DNA from: Streptosporangium lutulentum
GTDB taxonomy: Bacteria > Actinomycetota > Actinomycetes > Streptosporangiales > Streptosporangiaceae
Reading direction: 5' to 3'
Assembly (NCBI RefSeq): GCF_030811455.1
Contig: NZ_JAUSQU010000001.1
Location: forward strand, 7,130,001 to 7,194,000
Length of the DNA: 64,000 bases
Part shown: piece by piece, positions 16,553-24,022 of the stretch
How the letters are laid out: each line of letters opens with the position of its first letter
How positions within the stretch are numbered: the first letter of the stretch is position 1
Made by a program: the position numbers and the translations under genes
Notes under the pieces: model-generated
Told to the model about the DNA's origin: nothing
What the model saw: the letters and a program-made list of their open reading frames with translations, nothing else
Database searches by the model: none

Positions 16553-17512
16553 ATGATTCGAGCAACGGAACTCACGAAACGGTACGGCTCGACCGTCGCC
16601 GTGGACGATCTGTCGTTCAGCGTGGAGAGCGGCCGGGTGACCGGTTTCCTCGGGCCCAACGGCGCGGGCAAGTCGACCACCATGCGGATGGTCCTCGGAC
16701 TCGACCGGCCGACGAGGGGCGCGGTCCACATCGACGGCTCGCCGTACCGCGAGCTGCGGCACCCGCTGCGCAAGGTCGGCGCGCTGCTGGACGCCAGGGC
16801 CGTCCACGGCGGGCGCACGGCCCGCGACCACCTGCTCTGCCTCGCGCGGGGGAACTCGATCCCGGCCTCACGGATCGGGGAGGTCCTGGAGCTGGTCGGC
16901 CTCACCGAGGTGGCCGGACGGCGGATCGGCGGCTTCTCCCTGGGCATGTCCCAGCGGCTCGGCATCGCCGCGGCGATGCTCGGCGACCCGGAGGTGCTCC
17001 TGTTCGACGAGCCGGTGAACGGACTGGATCCCGAGGGCATCCTGTGGATCCGCACGCTGATACGGAAACTGGCGGCGGAGGGCCGCACGGTGTTCGTCTC
17101 CAGCCACCTGATGAGCGAGATGGCCCAGACCGCCGACCACCTGATCGTGATCGGCCGGGGCAGGCTCATCGCCGACTCGGGAATGGGGGCGTTCATCGAC
17201 CGCAGCTCGCAGTCCTACGTCCGGGTGGGCTCGCCGAGATCGGCCGAGCTCGCGGCGCTCCTGTCGGCGGCGGCCGCGAAGCCGTCCGGGGACTCGGCGG
17301 CGATGGTGGGGTCGCCTGCGGACCCGGCGGTGGAGTCGCACGGAGACCGTCTGCGGGTGACGGGCATGACGGCGGCGGAGATCGGCGAGGTGGCCGCGGT
17401 GGCCGGGATCGCCCTGCACGAGGTGACGCTCGTCCAGCCGACGCTGGAGGCGGCCTACATGGAACTGACCAGGGACAGCGCGCAGTACACAGCGGAAGGG
17501 ACGAGGGCGTGA
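16553..17512 (+). CDS. ABC transporter ATP-binding protein (BcrA-like)
   Basis: A 319-residue ATPase with Walker A GPNGAGKST, signature FSLGMSQR, Walker B VLLFDEPVNGLD and H-loop SSHLMSE. Beyond residue 220 a C-terminal extension typical of bacitracin/lantibiotic self-protection ATPases follows. The ATG is at 16553, and its TGA overlaps the permease GTG. The 76-bp gap after the kinase suggests one transcript. It is probably an exporter for a hydrophobic or peptide compound; the substrate is not determinable. Confidence 0.9.
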   Translation: MIRATELTKRYGSTVAVDDLSFSVESGRVTGFLGPNGAGKSTTMRMVLGLDRPTRGAVHIDGSPYRELRHPLRKVGALLDARAVHGGRTARDHLLCLARGNSIPASRIGEVLELVGLTEVAGRRIGGFSLGMSQRLGIAAAMLGDPEVLLFDEPVNGLDPEGILWIRTLIRKLAAEGRTVFVSSHLMSEMAQTADHLIVIGRGRLIADSGMGAFIDRSSQSYVRVGSPRSAELAALLSAAAAKPSGDSAAMVGSPADPAVESHGDRLRVTGMTAAEIGEVAAVAGIALHEVTLVQPTLEAAYMELTRDSAQYTAEGTRA

Positions 17513-18264
17513 ACGGGATACTGCTCGGCGAATGGACCAAGATACGCTCGGTGCGCTCCACGATGTGGACGCTGCTCGCCGCGGCGGTGCTGATGATCGC
17601 CGTTGGCGCGGGGTTCTCGATGATCATGACCGCGTCGTGGGACGACCTGGCACCGCAGATGGCGGCCGCCTTCGACGCCACGACGATCAGCCTGTTCGGC
17701 GCCGGCTTCGCGACCCTGGCCACGGCAGTGCTCGGCGTGCTGGTGATCAGCGGCGAGTACCGGACGGGCATGATCCGCACGACGTTCCTCGCGGTGCCGC
17801 GGCGGCCTCGCGCGCTGGCGGCCAAGGCGGCGGTTCTGGCGGTCACGGTCCTCATCGTGACGACGGGGGCGTCGCTCGTCTCCTTCCTCGCGGGCCAGGC
17901 GCTGCTGGCGCCCACCGGCTCGCAGGTGTCCCTGGGGGATCCCGGTGTGCTCCGCGCAGTCCTGGGGGCCGGGCTCTACCTGACGGCGAGCGCCCTGTTC
18001 GGGCTGGCGGTCGGCGCGCTGGTCCGGCACGCGGCGGGGGCGATCGTCGCGGTCATCAGCCTGATCTTCGTCCTGCCTCCGATGGCGTCCGCGCTGCCCG
18101 GCGACTGGGACCGGTATGTCACCGTCAACGCCGGTCAGCAGATCATGGCCACGCGGACGGCCGAGGGGGCGCTGGGACCGTGGGCCGGATTCGGGGTGTA
18201 CTGCGCCTGGATCGCGGTGACGATGATCGCCGCCGCGATCCTGATGAACCGCCGCGACGCCTGA
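17509..18264 (+). CDS. ABC-2 type permease subunit
   Basis: A 251-residue integral membrane protein with about six hydrophobic segments. It begins VNGILLGEWTKIRSVRSTMW, the usual N-terminal amphipathic helix of ABC-2 permeases, and contains the conserved ISGEYRTGMIRTTF loop. The GTG at 17509 overlaps the ATPase stop as GTGA, giving coupled synthesis. It pairs with the upstream ATPase. Confidence 0.9.
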   Translation: MNGILLGEWTKIRSVRSTMWTLLAAAVLMIAVGAGFSMIMTASWDDLAPQMAAAFDATTISLFGAGFATLATAVLGVLVISGEYRTGMIRTTFLAVPRRPRALAAKAAVLAVTVLIVTTGASLVSFLAGQALLAPTGSQVSLGDPGVLRAVLGAGLYLTASALFGLAVGALVRHAAGAIVAVISLIFVLPPMASALPGDWDRYVTVNAGQQIMATRTAEGALGPWAGFGVYCAWIAVTMIAAAILMNRRDA

Positions 18265-18320
18265 ACCACCGGGCCCGGCCTCCCGGACCGCCGCTCCCCC
18301 GCCGGACCTCGCCCGTCGAG

Positions 18321-18373
18321 CGATCCCGCCGAGGCCCGCCGCACACGAGCCCGATCCCGCCGAGGCCCGCCGC
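18321..18373. repeat. 22-bp direct repeat between permease and MFS genes
   Basis: CGATCCCGCCGAGGCCCGCC plus GC occurs at 18321-18342 and again at 18352-18373, a 31-bp period, in the gap between two convergent genes. No terminator with a U-tract was seen. Confidence 0.6.
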
Positions 18374-18398
18374 GTACGGGCCGCACCGGCGGGGCCGG

Positions 18399-19637
18399 TC
18401 AGGCGGGGGCCGCCCTGCGCAGGCCCCGGACGGCCGGCAGCAGGAGCAGGGTGACGCAGCCCGCGACCGCCACGATCGAGGAGACGGTCAGCAGCTCCGG
18501 TGCCCCCACCACCCCGGCGACCGGGCCGGCGAGCACCTGACCGACCGGGACGAACAGGGTCGATCCCCCGACCTCGTAGGCGGTGACGCGGTTGAGCGCC
18601 TCCGGCGGCACATGCGTCTGGATGCTCGTGGCCCACATGACCGACCAGAACGCCCAGCCCACGCCGCCGATCACATGCGCGCCCATCAGGACCGGGAGCG
18701 GCATCGCCCCGGCGATGGACAGCGGCTCCAGCGCGAAGCCGAACAGGCCGATCGCCCCGGCCATCAGCGGCCGTCCCGGGCGGATCCGCATCGCGATCAG
18801 GCCGCCGATGACGGTACCCGCACCGGAGGCGGACATGACCAGGCCGTAGGCGGTCTCGCCGAGCTGGTCGGTGACGAGGATCGAGCCCAGCGGGAGCATC
18901 GGGCCGAACAGGGTGACGCCGAAGACCGCCCAGACCAGGATCACCGACCACATCCAGGTCCTGGACCGGAACTCCTGCCAGCCGCCGCGCAGATTGCGCC
19001 ACATCGACTCCTCCGCGGGCGGGGAGGCGACCGCGGGCAGGCGCAGGAGGAGCAGGCAGACCGCGCTGGTCGCGAACCCGGCGGCGTCGATGGCGAAGAC
19101 GACCCCGACGCCCGAGAAGCCGACGATGGCGCCCGCGACGCCCGGCCCGGCCAGCAGCATGATCGCCTCGGAGACGCGCAGGGTGGCGTTGGCCCTCTGC
19201 ACGTCCCGGGCCACGCGCGGGACCGTGCTGGAGACCCCGGGCTGGTACATCGCGGCGGCGACGCCGTTGACCGCGGCGATGACCAGGATCTGCCAGAGCT
19301 CCGGCCTGCCGAAGATGTACAGCGCCGCGCTGATCCCCTGGCTCACCACCCGGACCGTGTCGGCGCCGATCATCATGCGGCGCGGCGTGAACTTGTCGGC
19401 GAACACCCCGCCGAACAGGATGAGCACCGCGAAGGGCGCCATCCACGCGGCCAGCGCGAGCCCCACCCCTGTCGAGCCGTACCCGAGCCCGCCCACCCCG
19501 ATCGCCGTCGCGAACGGGACCATCGCGGCGCCGAGCATGGAGACGGACCGCGCGGTGAAGAACAGGGTGAAGCTCCGCGACCAGACCGCGGGCCCCGCCT
19601 GCTCCCGCTGGTCACCAGCTTGTACGGCCTGCACCAC
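18399..19637 (-). CDS. MFS transporter (EntS/MFS_3-type exporter)
   Basis: A 412-residue transporter with about 12 hydrophobic helices. GGVFADKFTPRRMMIGADTVR is the loop 2-3 motif of the enterobactin-exporter-like MFS group. A central charged loop (SPPAEESMWRNLRGGWQEF) separates the halves. It is likely a drug or siderophore efflux pump. The GTG at 19637 has GAGG 5 nt upstream. A MarR-type palindrome at 19684-19698 lies just upstream, though no regulator gene is adjacent. Confidence 0.85.
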   Translation of the reverse strand: MVQAVQAGDQREQAGPAVWSRSFTLFFTARSVSMLGAAMVPFATAIGVGGLGYGSTGVGLALAAWMAPFAVLILFGGVFADKFTPRRMMIGADTVRVVSQGISAALYIFGRPELWQILVIAAVNGVAAAMYQPGVSSTVPRVARDVQRANATLRVSEAIMLLAGPGVAGAIVGFSGVGVVFAIDAAGFATSAVCLLLLRLPAVASPPAEESMWRNLRGGWQEFRSRTWMWSVILVWAVFGVTLFGPMLPLGSILVTDQLGETAYGLVMSASGAGTVIGGLIAMRIRPGRPLMAGAIGLFGFALEPLSIAGAMPLPVLMGAHVIGGVGWAFWSVMWATSIQTHVPPEALNRVTAYEVGGSTLFVPVGQVLAGPVAGVVGAPELLTVSSIVAVAGCVTLLLLPAVRGLRRAAPA

Positions 19638-19683
19638 GACGACCTCGTTCCCACCGGAGTTCTGGTGGAAATGATGCCGTATG

Positions 19684-19698
19684 TAGGAAAGTTTCCTA
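19684..19698. promoter_or_regulatory. MarR-like operator upstream of MFS gene
   Basis: TAGGAAAGTTTCCTA is a perfect 7-1-7 palindrome, 47 bp upstream of the MFS start and 14 bp past the proC stop. AT-centred palindromes of this form are typical of MarR-family sites in actinobacteria. The cognate regulator is not in the neighbourhood. Confidence 0.6.
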
Positions 19699-19711
19699 AT
19701 AGAGGGGGCGG

Positions 19712-20506
19712 TCAGCCCTCGGCGAGCTGGCGTCCGCGATCCCTGGCGGCCTCGATGGCGGCCAGGAAGGCGGCGCGGACACTGTGCCGCTCCAGCTCGG
19801 CGATGGCCGCGATGGTCGTGCCGCCGGGAGAGGTGACCGCCTCGCGGAGGATCACCGGGTGCTCACCCGAGTCGCGGAGCATGATGGCCGCCCCGACGAT
19901 CGACTGGGTGACCATGTCGAGGGCGGCGGCGCGGGGCATGCCGAGCAGGATGCCCGCGTCGACCATGGCCTCGACGAGGTAGAAGAAGTAGGCGGGGCCG
20001 CTGCCCGACAGCGCGGTGGCGGCGTCCTGCTGGGACTCGGGGATGCGCAGCACCTTGCCGACCGGCCGCAGCAGGTCCTCGGTGCGCTTGAGGTGCTCCT
20101 CGGAGGCGTGGGCGCCCGCCGAGATCACGCTCATCGCCTCGTCCACCAGCACGGGGGTGTTGGACATCACCCTGACCACCGGGACGTCGCCGCCCAGGCG
20201 CGACTCGACGAAGGAGGTCGTGATGCCCGCCGCCGCCGAGATCACCAGGATGTCCGCCGGGACGTGCGCGGCGATCTCCTCCAGCAGGGAGGCCATGTCC
20301 TGCGGCTTGACCGCGAGAATGATCGTGCCGGCCTTCTCCGCGGCCTCGGCGTTGGAGACCACCCGCACGCCGTACCGCTCCTCAAGGGCCCCGGCACGCT
20401 CCGCGCGCCGGGTGGTCGCCAGCACGTCGTCAGGCTTGAACCCGGCCCGCAGCAGCCCCGACAGGAGCGCCTCGCCCATCTTGCCGGTTCCAAGAATCGC
20501 GATCAT
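19712..20506 (-). CDS. proC: Pyrroline-5-carboxylate reductase
   Basis: A 264-residue enzyme for the last step of proline synthesis. The N-terminal Rossmann motif is IAILGTGKMGEALLSGL, followed by AVKPQDM and the C-terminal signature SGSGPAYFFYLVEAMVDAG with TSPGGTTIAAI. Length is normal. The leader carries a 6-bp GAGGAG/CTCCTC stem around a 4-base loop (20526-20541), which could affect expression. Confidence 0.97.
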   Translation of the reverse strand: MIAILGTGKMGEALLSGLLRAGFKPDDVLATTRRAERAGALEERYGVRVVSNAEAAEKAGTIILAVKPQDMASLLEEIAAHVPADILVISAAAGITTSFVESRLGGDVPVVRVMSNTPVLVDEAMSVISAGAHASEEHLKRTEDLLRPVGKVLRIPESQQDAATALSGSGPAYFFYLVEAMVDAGILLGMPRAAALDMVTQSIVGAAIMLRDSGEHPVILREAVTSPGGTTIAAIAELERHSVRAAFLAAIEAARDRGRQLAEG

Positions 20507-20628
20507 GGGAACACCTCGAAGTCAAGAGGAGGAAACTCCTCGCAGCTTATCGGCCTCGTCACCGAGGAAATCATCCTGAGAACCACGCGGGCCCTGAACC
20601 TCTCGTGGCTTCGATCCGTTGTAGGGAC

Positions 20629-21111
20629 ATGCGTATGATCGCGACCTCTCTTGTGGCCGGAAGCCTGCTGCTGACCCTGGGCTGCGGCACCGAACCCAGC
20701 ACCGTGAGCACGGGCGCCGAATCCAGCGCCGTGGCCACGGGCACCGAACCCTCCCAGCCGGTGGGCCACACGGTGCCGCCCCGGACCGAGCCGACGGAAG
20801 GCACTCCCAAACCGGTCAAACCCGAGGGCCACGCCGACAATCCCCACAAGGTCAGGTGGCTCAAGGCCACGCCGTCGAAGGACGGCCGGAGCCTGCGGAT
20901 CGTCTGGTGGTCCGGGGTGGAGCCCTGCACCGTGCTCGACCGGGTCACCGTGCGCGAGACCGCCACGCAGGTGACCGTCACCCTCTGGGAGGGGTCGAGC
21001 AGCAAGGCCCAGAACGTCGCCTGCATCGAGATCGCCATCCAGAAGACGACGACCGTCAAGCTCAAGCAGCCCCTGGGCAACCGCAAGATCGTCGACGGCG
21101 CCAAGCCCTGA
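20629..21111 (+). CDS. Putative small lipoprotein, function unknown
   Basis: A 160-residue protein. The N-terminal signal MRMIATSLVAGSLLLTLGC ends in a lipobox-like LGC, so Cys19 is the probable lipidation site. A Thr/Ser/Pro-rich linker to about residue 75 is followed by a compact C-terminal domain (about 80-160) with two cysteines (EPCTVLD and NVACIEI) that may form a disulfide. The ATG at 20629 has AGGG 4-5 nt upstream. A decayed copy of its last 23 codons lies at 23901-23969. Confidence 0.65.
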   Translation: MRMIATSLVAGSLLLTLGCGTEPSTVSTGAESSAVATGTEPSQPVGHTVPPRTEPTEGTPKPVKPEGHADNPHKVRWLKATPSKDGRSLRIVWWSGVEPCTVLDRVTVRETATQVTVTLWEGSSSKAQNVACIEIAIQKTTTVKLKQPLGNRKIVDGAKP

Positions 21112-21178
21112 CCGGACGCCCCGCTCCTGACAGGGCCCGGCACCGGTCAGGGGCGCCGAGGGGCCGGCGAAAGGGTCC

Positions 21179-21826
21179 TCAGCCGTGGCGTGTCAACGGG
21201 TCGGTGGCGGCCTGCCGGCTCCTGCTGGGAAGGCTGCCGAGCTTGTTGACCTCGTTCGCCAGCCCTTCGAGAACCGCGCGCAACTGGACCTGCGTGACCT
21301 CCGCGAAGGTACGCAGGTAGGCGATGCGGCTCTCCAGTTCCTCGGCTTCGGCCGACTGGACCACACCACTGGAGCGGTAGGCGTCCACGGCCTCGACGGC
21401 CGCTTCCTCGGCTCGCTGCTGGGCCTCCTGAAGGGTCAGCTCGTACTGCTGGCGCGCCTGGCCGACGAGCCTGCGGGCGTAGTCCTCGGCCTCGGCTATC
21501 TGGGCGTCGGCGGTCTGCTGGGCTCGGGAGAGGATGTTGACCGCGTCGATGCTGACCCGAGGCTGCCCCATGCCGGGATCGGCGACGTCCGCGCCCTGGT
21601 TCTTGTACCAGTTCTTGAGACGGTCGATCTCCGCGCGCAGGTCGGCCTTCTCCTTGTCGCCGCCCGCCATCTCGTCCGCCACGCGGTACAGGAAGGACTC
21701 GACCTCCTCCTCGCTGTAGCCGCGGCGTGCGAGCTTCGCGCGAGAGAACTGCTTCTTGCGCACCTGATCCGGTGTGAGCGGACGGAAGTCGCGTGAGGAG
21801 TGGTGTTCCCACGTCATCTCGCCCAT
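21179..21826 (-). CDS. DivIVA-domain coiled-coil protein
   Basis: A 215-residue protein. The N-terminal DivIVA-like block is RPLTPDQVRKKQFSRAK then RRGYSEEEVESFLYRVADEM; a long coiled coil runs from about 55 to 190. It resembles the small DivIVA-domain proteins of actinobacteria more than the polar-growth DivIVA, which is longer. The ATG at 21826 has AAGGAG 5 nt upstream and overlaps the flavohemoglobin TGA (TGATG), so it is coupled to a nitrosative-stress operon, an unusual context. Confidence 0.82.
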   Translation of the reverse strand: MGEMTWEHHSSRDFRPLTPDQVRKKQFSRAKLARRGYSEEEVESFLYRVADEMAGGDKEKADLRAEIDRLKNWYKNQGADVADPGMGQPRVSIDAVNILSRAQQTADAQIAEAEDYARRLVGQARQQYELTLQEAQQRAEEAAVEAVDAYRSSGVVQSAEAEELESRIAYLRTFAEVTQVQLRAVLEGLANEVNKLGSLPSRSRQAATDPLTRHG

Positions 21827-22947
21827 CAAGGCTCCTTACCTTCGCCAGTGGTGGACTCGTCAAAGTGGATCTGCTCGTTCGGCACGCCGGCCTCCACCAG
21901 ACGCGTGACCGTGGCCCCGACCATCTCGCCGGAACCGCATACGAAGACCTCCTGCCCGCGCCAGGCCCTCAACGCGACGTCGGCCACCTGGCCACGCTCG
22001 CCCCGGTAGAGGACGTCGTGGGACACGACGGGCACCACGCTCAGCCACGGGTATTCGGTTTCGAGTTTGGTCAGCGCCTCGATGTCGTACAGCTCCCTGG
22101 ACGTCCGGGCGCCCACGAAGAAGTGGACCCTGCGCGTCGGCCCCTCATAGGCCACCTGTTCCACGAGTGCCTTGAGGGGGGCGAGACCGGTGCCGCCGGC
22201 GATGAGGAGGAGGTCTCGGGGGAGGTTCGGATTCAGCGTCAGTCTGTCGCCCACCGGCGCCCCGACGCGCAGGATGTCGCCGCGTTGCACGCCGTGGACC
22301 AGTGCCGTGCTGACCGTCCCGCCGTCGACCACCCGTACGTGCAGGTCGATGGTGTTGTCCCGGCGCGGCGCGTTGGCGAAGGAGTAGAAGCGCCACAACC
22401 TCGGCCGCAGGGCGAACGAGAACGACGCCGACTGCCCGGGACGGAAGGGGTACGGGTAGTTCAACCGGGCCCGGATGACCGCGATGTCGAGCGTGAGCCG
22501 CTCGTGGCCGATGATCTCGCCCTCCCACCAGGGAGGCGAGGTGGCCGAGGCCGCGTCGGCCGCGTCGATCATGACCTTCGCGATCAGCTCGTACGCCTGC
22601 TTCCAGTCGTTCGCCAGAGCGGGAGTCCACCGGTCGCCGAGGAAGTGCTGGAGCGTGGCGAGCAACGCGTGACCGACGGCCGGATAGTGCCCGGCGACGA
22701 CGGCGAACTTACGGTGGTCACGGCCGAGTTGCTGGATCAACGGGACCGCTTCGTCCACCCTGTCGACGTTGCTGACGATACGCCCCAGCGCGCTGACGAG
22801 CCGGTCGCGCTGGGCCGCCATGGACACGGGGAACATGTCCCGCGTCTCGGGATGCATCAGGAACAGGGTGGAGTAGAAGAAGAGCGGCACCTGGTCGCCG
22901 GAGCGCGCGACCAGATGCCAGCTGTCCTTCAGCGCTTGCGCGTCCAC
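21826..22947 (-). CDS. Flavohemoglobin-type NO dioxygenase / oxidoreductase
   Basis: A 373-residue two-domain protein. The globin domain (1 to about 135) has the proximal His in LGRDHRKFAVVAGHYPAVG and the HFLGDRWTPALANDWKQAY helix. The ferredoxin-reductase-like part has RFYSFAN for FAD, GGTGLAPLKAL for NAD(P)H and FVCGSGEMV near the C-terminus. The family oxidises nitric oxide to nitrate using FAD and heme. It is slightly shorter than the usual 400 residues. The GTG at 22947 directly abuts the truncated-hemoglobin stop. Confidence 0.88.
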   Translation of the reverse strand: MDAQALKDSWHLVARSGDQVPLFFYSTLFLMHPETRDMFPVSMAAQRDRLVSALGRIVSNVDRVDEAVPLIQQLGRDHRKFAVVAGHYPAVGHALLATLQHFLGDRWTPALANDWKQAYELIAKVMIDAADAASATSPPWWEGEIIGHERLTLDIAVIRARLNYPYPFRPGQSASFSFALRPRLWRFYSFANAPRRDNTIDLHVRVVDGGTVSTALVHGVQRGDILRVGAPVGDRLTLNPNLPRDLLLIAGGTGLAPLKALVEQVAYEGPTRRVHFFVGARTSRELYDIEALTKLETEYPWLSVVPVVSHDVLYRGERGQVADVALRAWRGQEVFVCGSGEMVGATVTRLVEAGVPNEQIHFDESTTGEGKEP

Positions 22948-23331
22948 TTAGCCGGCCACCCCGGTGGGCTCCTCCACTATGGCCCCCCGCACCTGGCCCA
23001 GAGTGTGGACGACGTGCCGCACGACCTCCTCGTCGGCCCCCTGGCCCCGCAGCACCGTCACGAGGAGGTCGCCGACCTTGTCGTAGTGCTCTCCCGCGAT
23101 GCCCATTCCCCTGTGCGCGTCGGCCAGTTCACGGCCTTCGTACGGCTTCGGGCCGCCGAGCACCGAACCGAGCAGGGCGACCATGTGCCGCTTGAGGCCC
23201 GGCATGTCCACATCGGCGAAATACGGCTTGAGGTCGGCGTCGTCGAGCACGGCCACGTAGAAGCGGTCGACCACTTCCCGGACGGATGACGCGCCACCTA
23301 TCGACTCGTAGTACGAAGACGGGTCTGCCAC
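22948..23331 (-). CDS. Group I truncated hemoglobin
   Basis: A 127-residue 2-on-2 globin. SYYESIGGASSVREVVDRFY begins helix A/B. GLKRHMVALLGSVLGGPKPYEG contains the E-helix and glycine motif, and LADAHRGMGIAGEHYDKV contains the proximal His. GTG at 23331 has AGGAGG 4-5 nt upstream, a strong site, which excludes the long Arg-rich N-terminal extension of the open frame. It heads the three-gene operon with the flavohemoglobin and the DivIVA-like protein, and is likely tied to NO or O2 chemistry. Confidence 0.9.
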   Translation of the reverse strand: MADPSSYYESIGGASSVREVVDRFYVAVLDDADLKPYFADVDMPGLKRHMVALLGSVLGGPKPYEGRELADAHRGMGIAGEHYDKVGDLLVTVLRGQGADEEVVRHVVHTLGQVRGAIVEEPTGVAG

Positions 23332-23900
23332 GAAACCTCCTGGATATCGCACACATATGGCCGCACAATCGTCATCACGGCGATGTGTGCTTCGCGTTGA
23401 CTGTTTGACTCCTCGCAGCCACCCCGCGTCACGGGCGGGCGACCGCACCCCTCACACCTACGAGAACCATCGTCTGGCGGCCTCGAAGGACGAGGAACGG
23501 TCGCGTCAACCCAGCGGAGCACCGCGCGGCGGGAACGCACTGTGCGATCTCCGCCGTCACTCTCCCTGAGGCCGGGCAGGCCATGAAATCCCCTGCGGCG
23601 CTCAAGATTGCAACATGTGGATCATTTACAACCTTCGCCCATCTAAGCATTAATCACATCGAATGTCACAAAAACAAAACTTGTATCTTTTTGCTCATTT
23701 TACCCAAAAGTTATGTTTCTTAACATTTGTGACATTCCGGAGTAAACCTCCGTATCAGACAGGTAGCACCCGATGGCGACCGCCGTTGTCACCCGAAAGA
23801 TCGATAGGGATGACGACCGACGAGCTGCCCGTTTCCGGCCCTTTCGGCGCGGTGGGCGCGACCCGCGACGCCGTCGGCCCCCGGCGCTCCGGGGACCCGC
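23332..23900. other. AT-rich intergenic island upstream of the hemoglobin operon
   Basis: No gene is supported. 23590-23770 is markedly AT-rich compared with its surroundings and holds a 12-bp inverted repeat (separate entry). Short open frames of 80-110 codons here show atypical composition and no family resemblance. The right-hand part runs into a gene remnant at 23901-23969. Promoter elements of the hemoglobin operon should lie near 23340-23420, where CACACAT and ATGTGTG form an imperfect inverted pair. Confidence 0.5.
23661..23736. repeat. 12-bp inverted repeat in the AT-rich island
   Basis: GAATGTCACAAA (23661-23672) and TTTGTGACATTC (23725/6-23737) are exact reverse complements about 53 bp apart. 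Each arm contains a CRP/FNR-like TGTGA/TCACA half-site. They may be paired binding sites or the scar ends of a lost element. Confidence 0.55.
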
Positions 23901-23969
23901 GAAGGTGACGACCGTCACGCTCAAACGCCCCCCGGTCACCGCGAGATCGTCGACGGCGCCAGGCCCTGA
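23901..23969 (+). pseudogene. Remnant of a paralogue of the 20629-21111 lipoprotein gene
   Basis: These 69 bp align with the last 70 bp of the intact lipoprotein gene (21042-21111). The stretch AGATCGTCGACGGCGCCA is shared exactly, and both end in GCCCTGA. One base fewer in the copy breaks the frame between the TTVTLK part and the REIVDGARP-stop part. The upstream sequence no longer resembles the gene. A perfect terminator hairpin follows immediately, consistent with a formerly functional gene. Confidence 0.7.
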
Positions 23970-23970
23970 G

Positions 23971-24011
23971 CGTCGGTACGGCTCCCGCGGCGTGCGGGAG
24001 CCGTACCGACG
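23971..24011. terminator. Strong bidirectional hairpin terminator
   Basis: An 18-bp perfect stem (23971-23988 with 23994-24011, starting CGTCGGTACGGCTCCCGC) closes a 5-nt loop. It lies between the gene remnant on the plus strand and the end of the CU044_5270 gene on the minus strand, so it can serve both. Confidence 0.8.
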
Positions 24012-24022
24012 GTTTCACCGGG

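Noticed and set aside
17455-19446. 663-codon minus frame across permease and MFS genes
   Set aside because: Overlaps two well-supported genes in other frames and shows no domain.
23663-23908. 81-codon frame in the AT-rich island
   Set aside because: No ribosome-binding site, shifting composition and no family resemblance.
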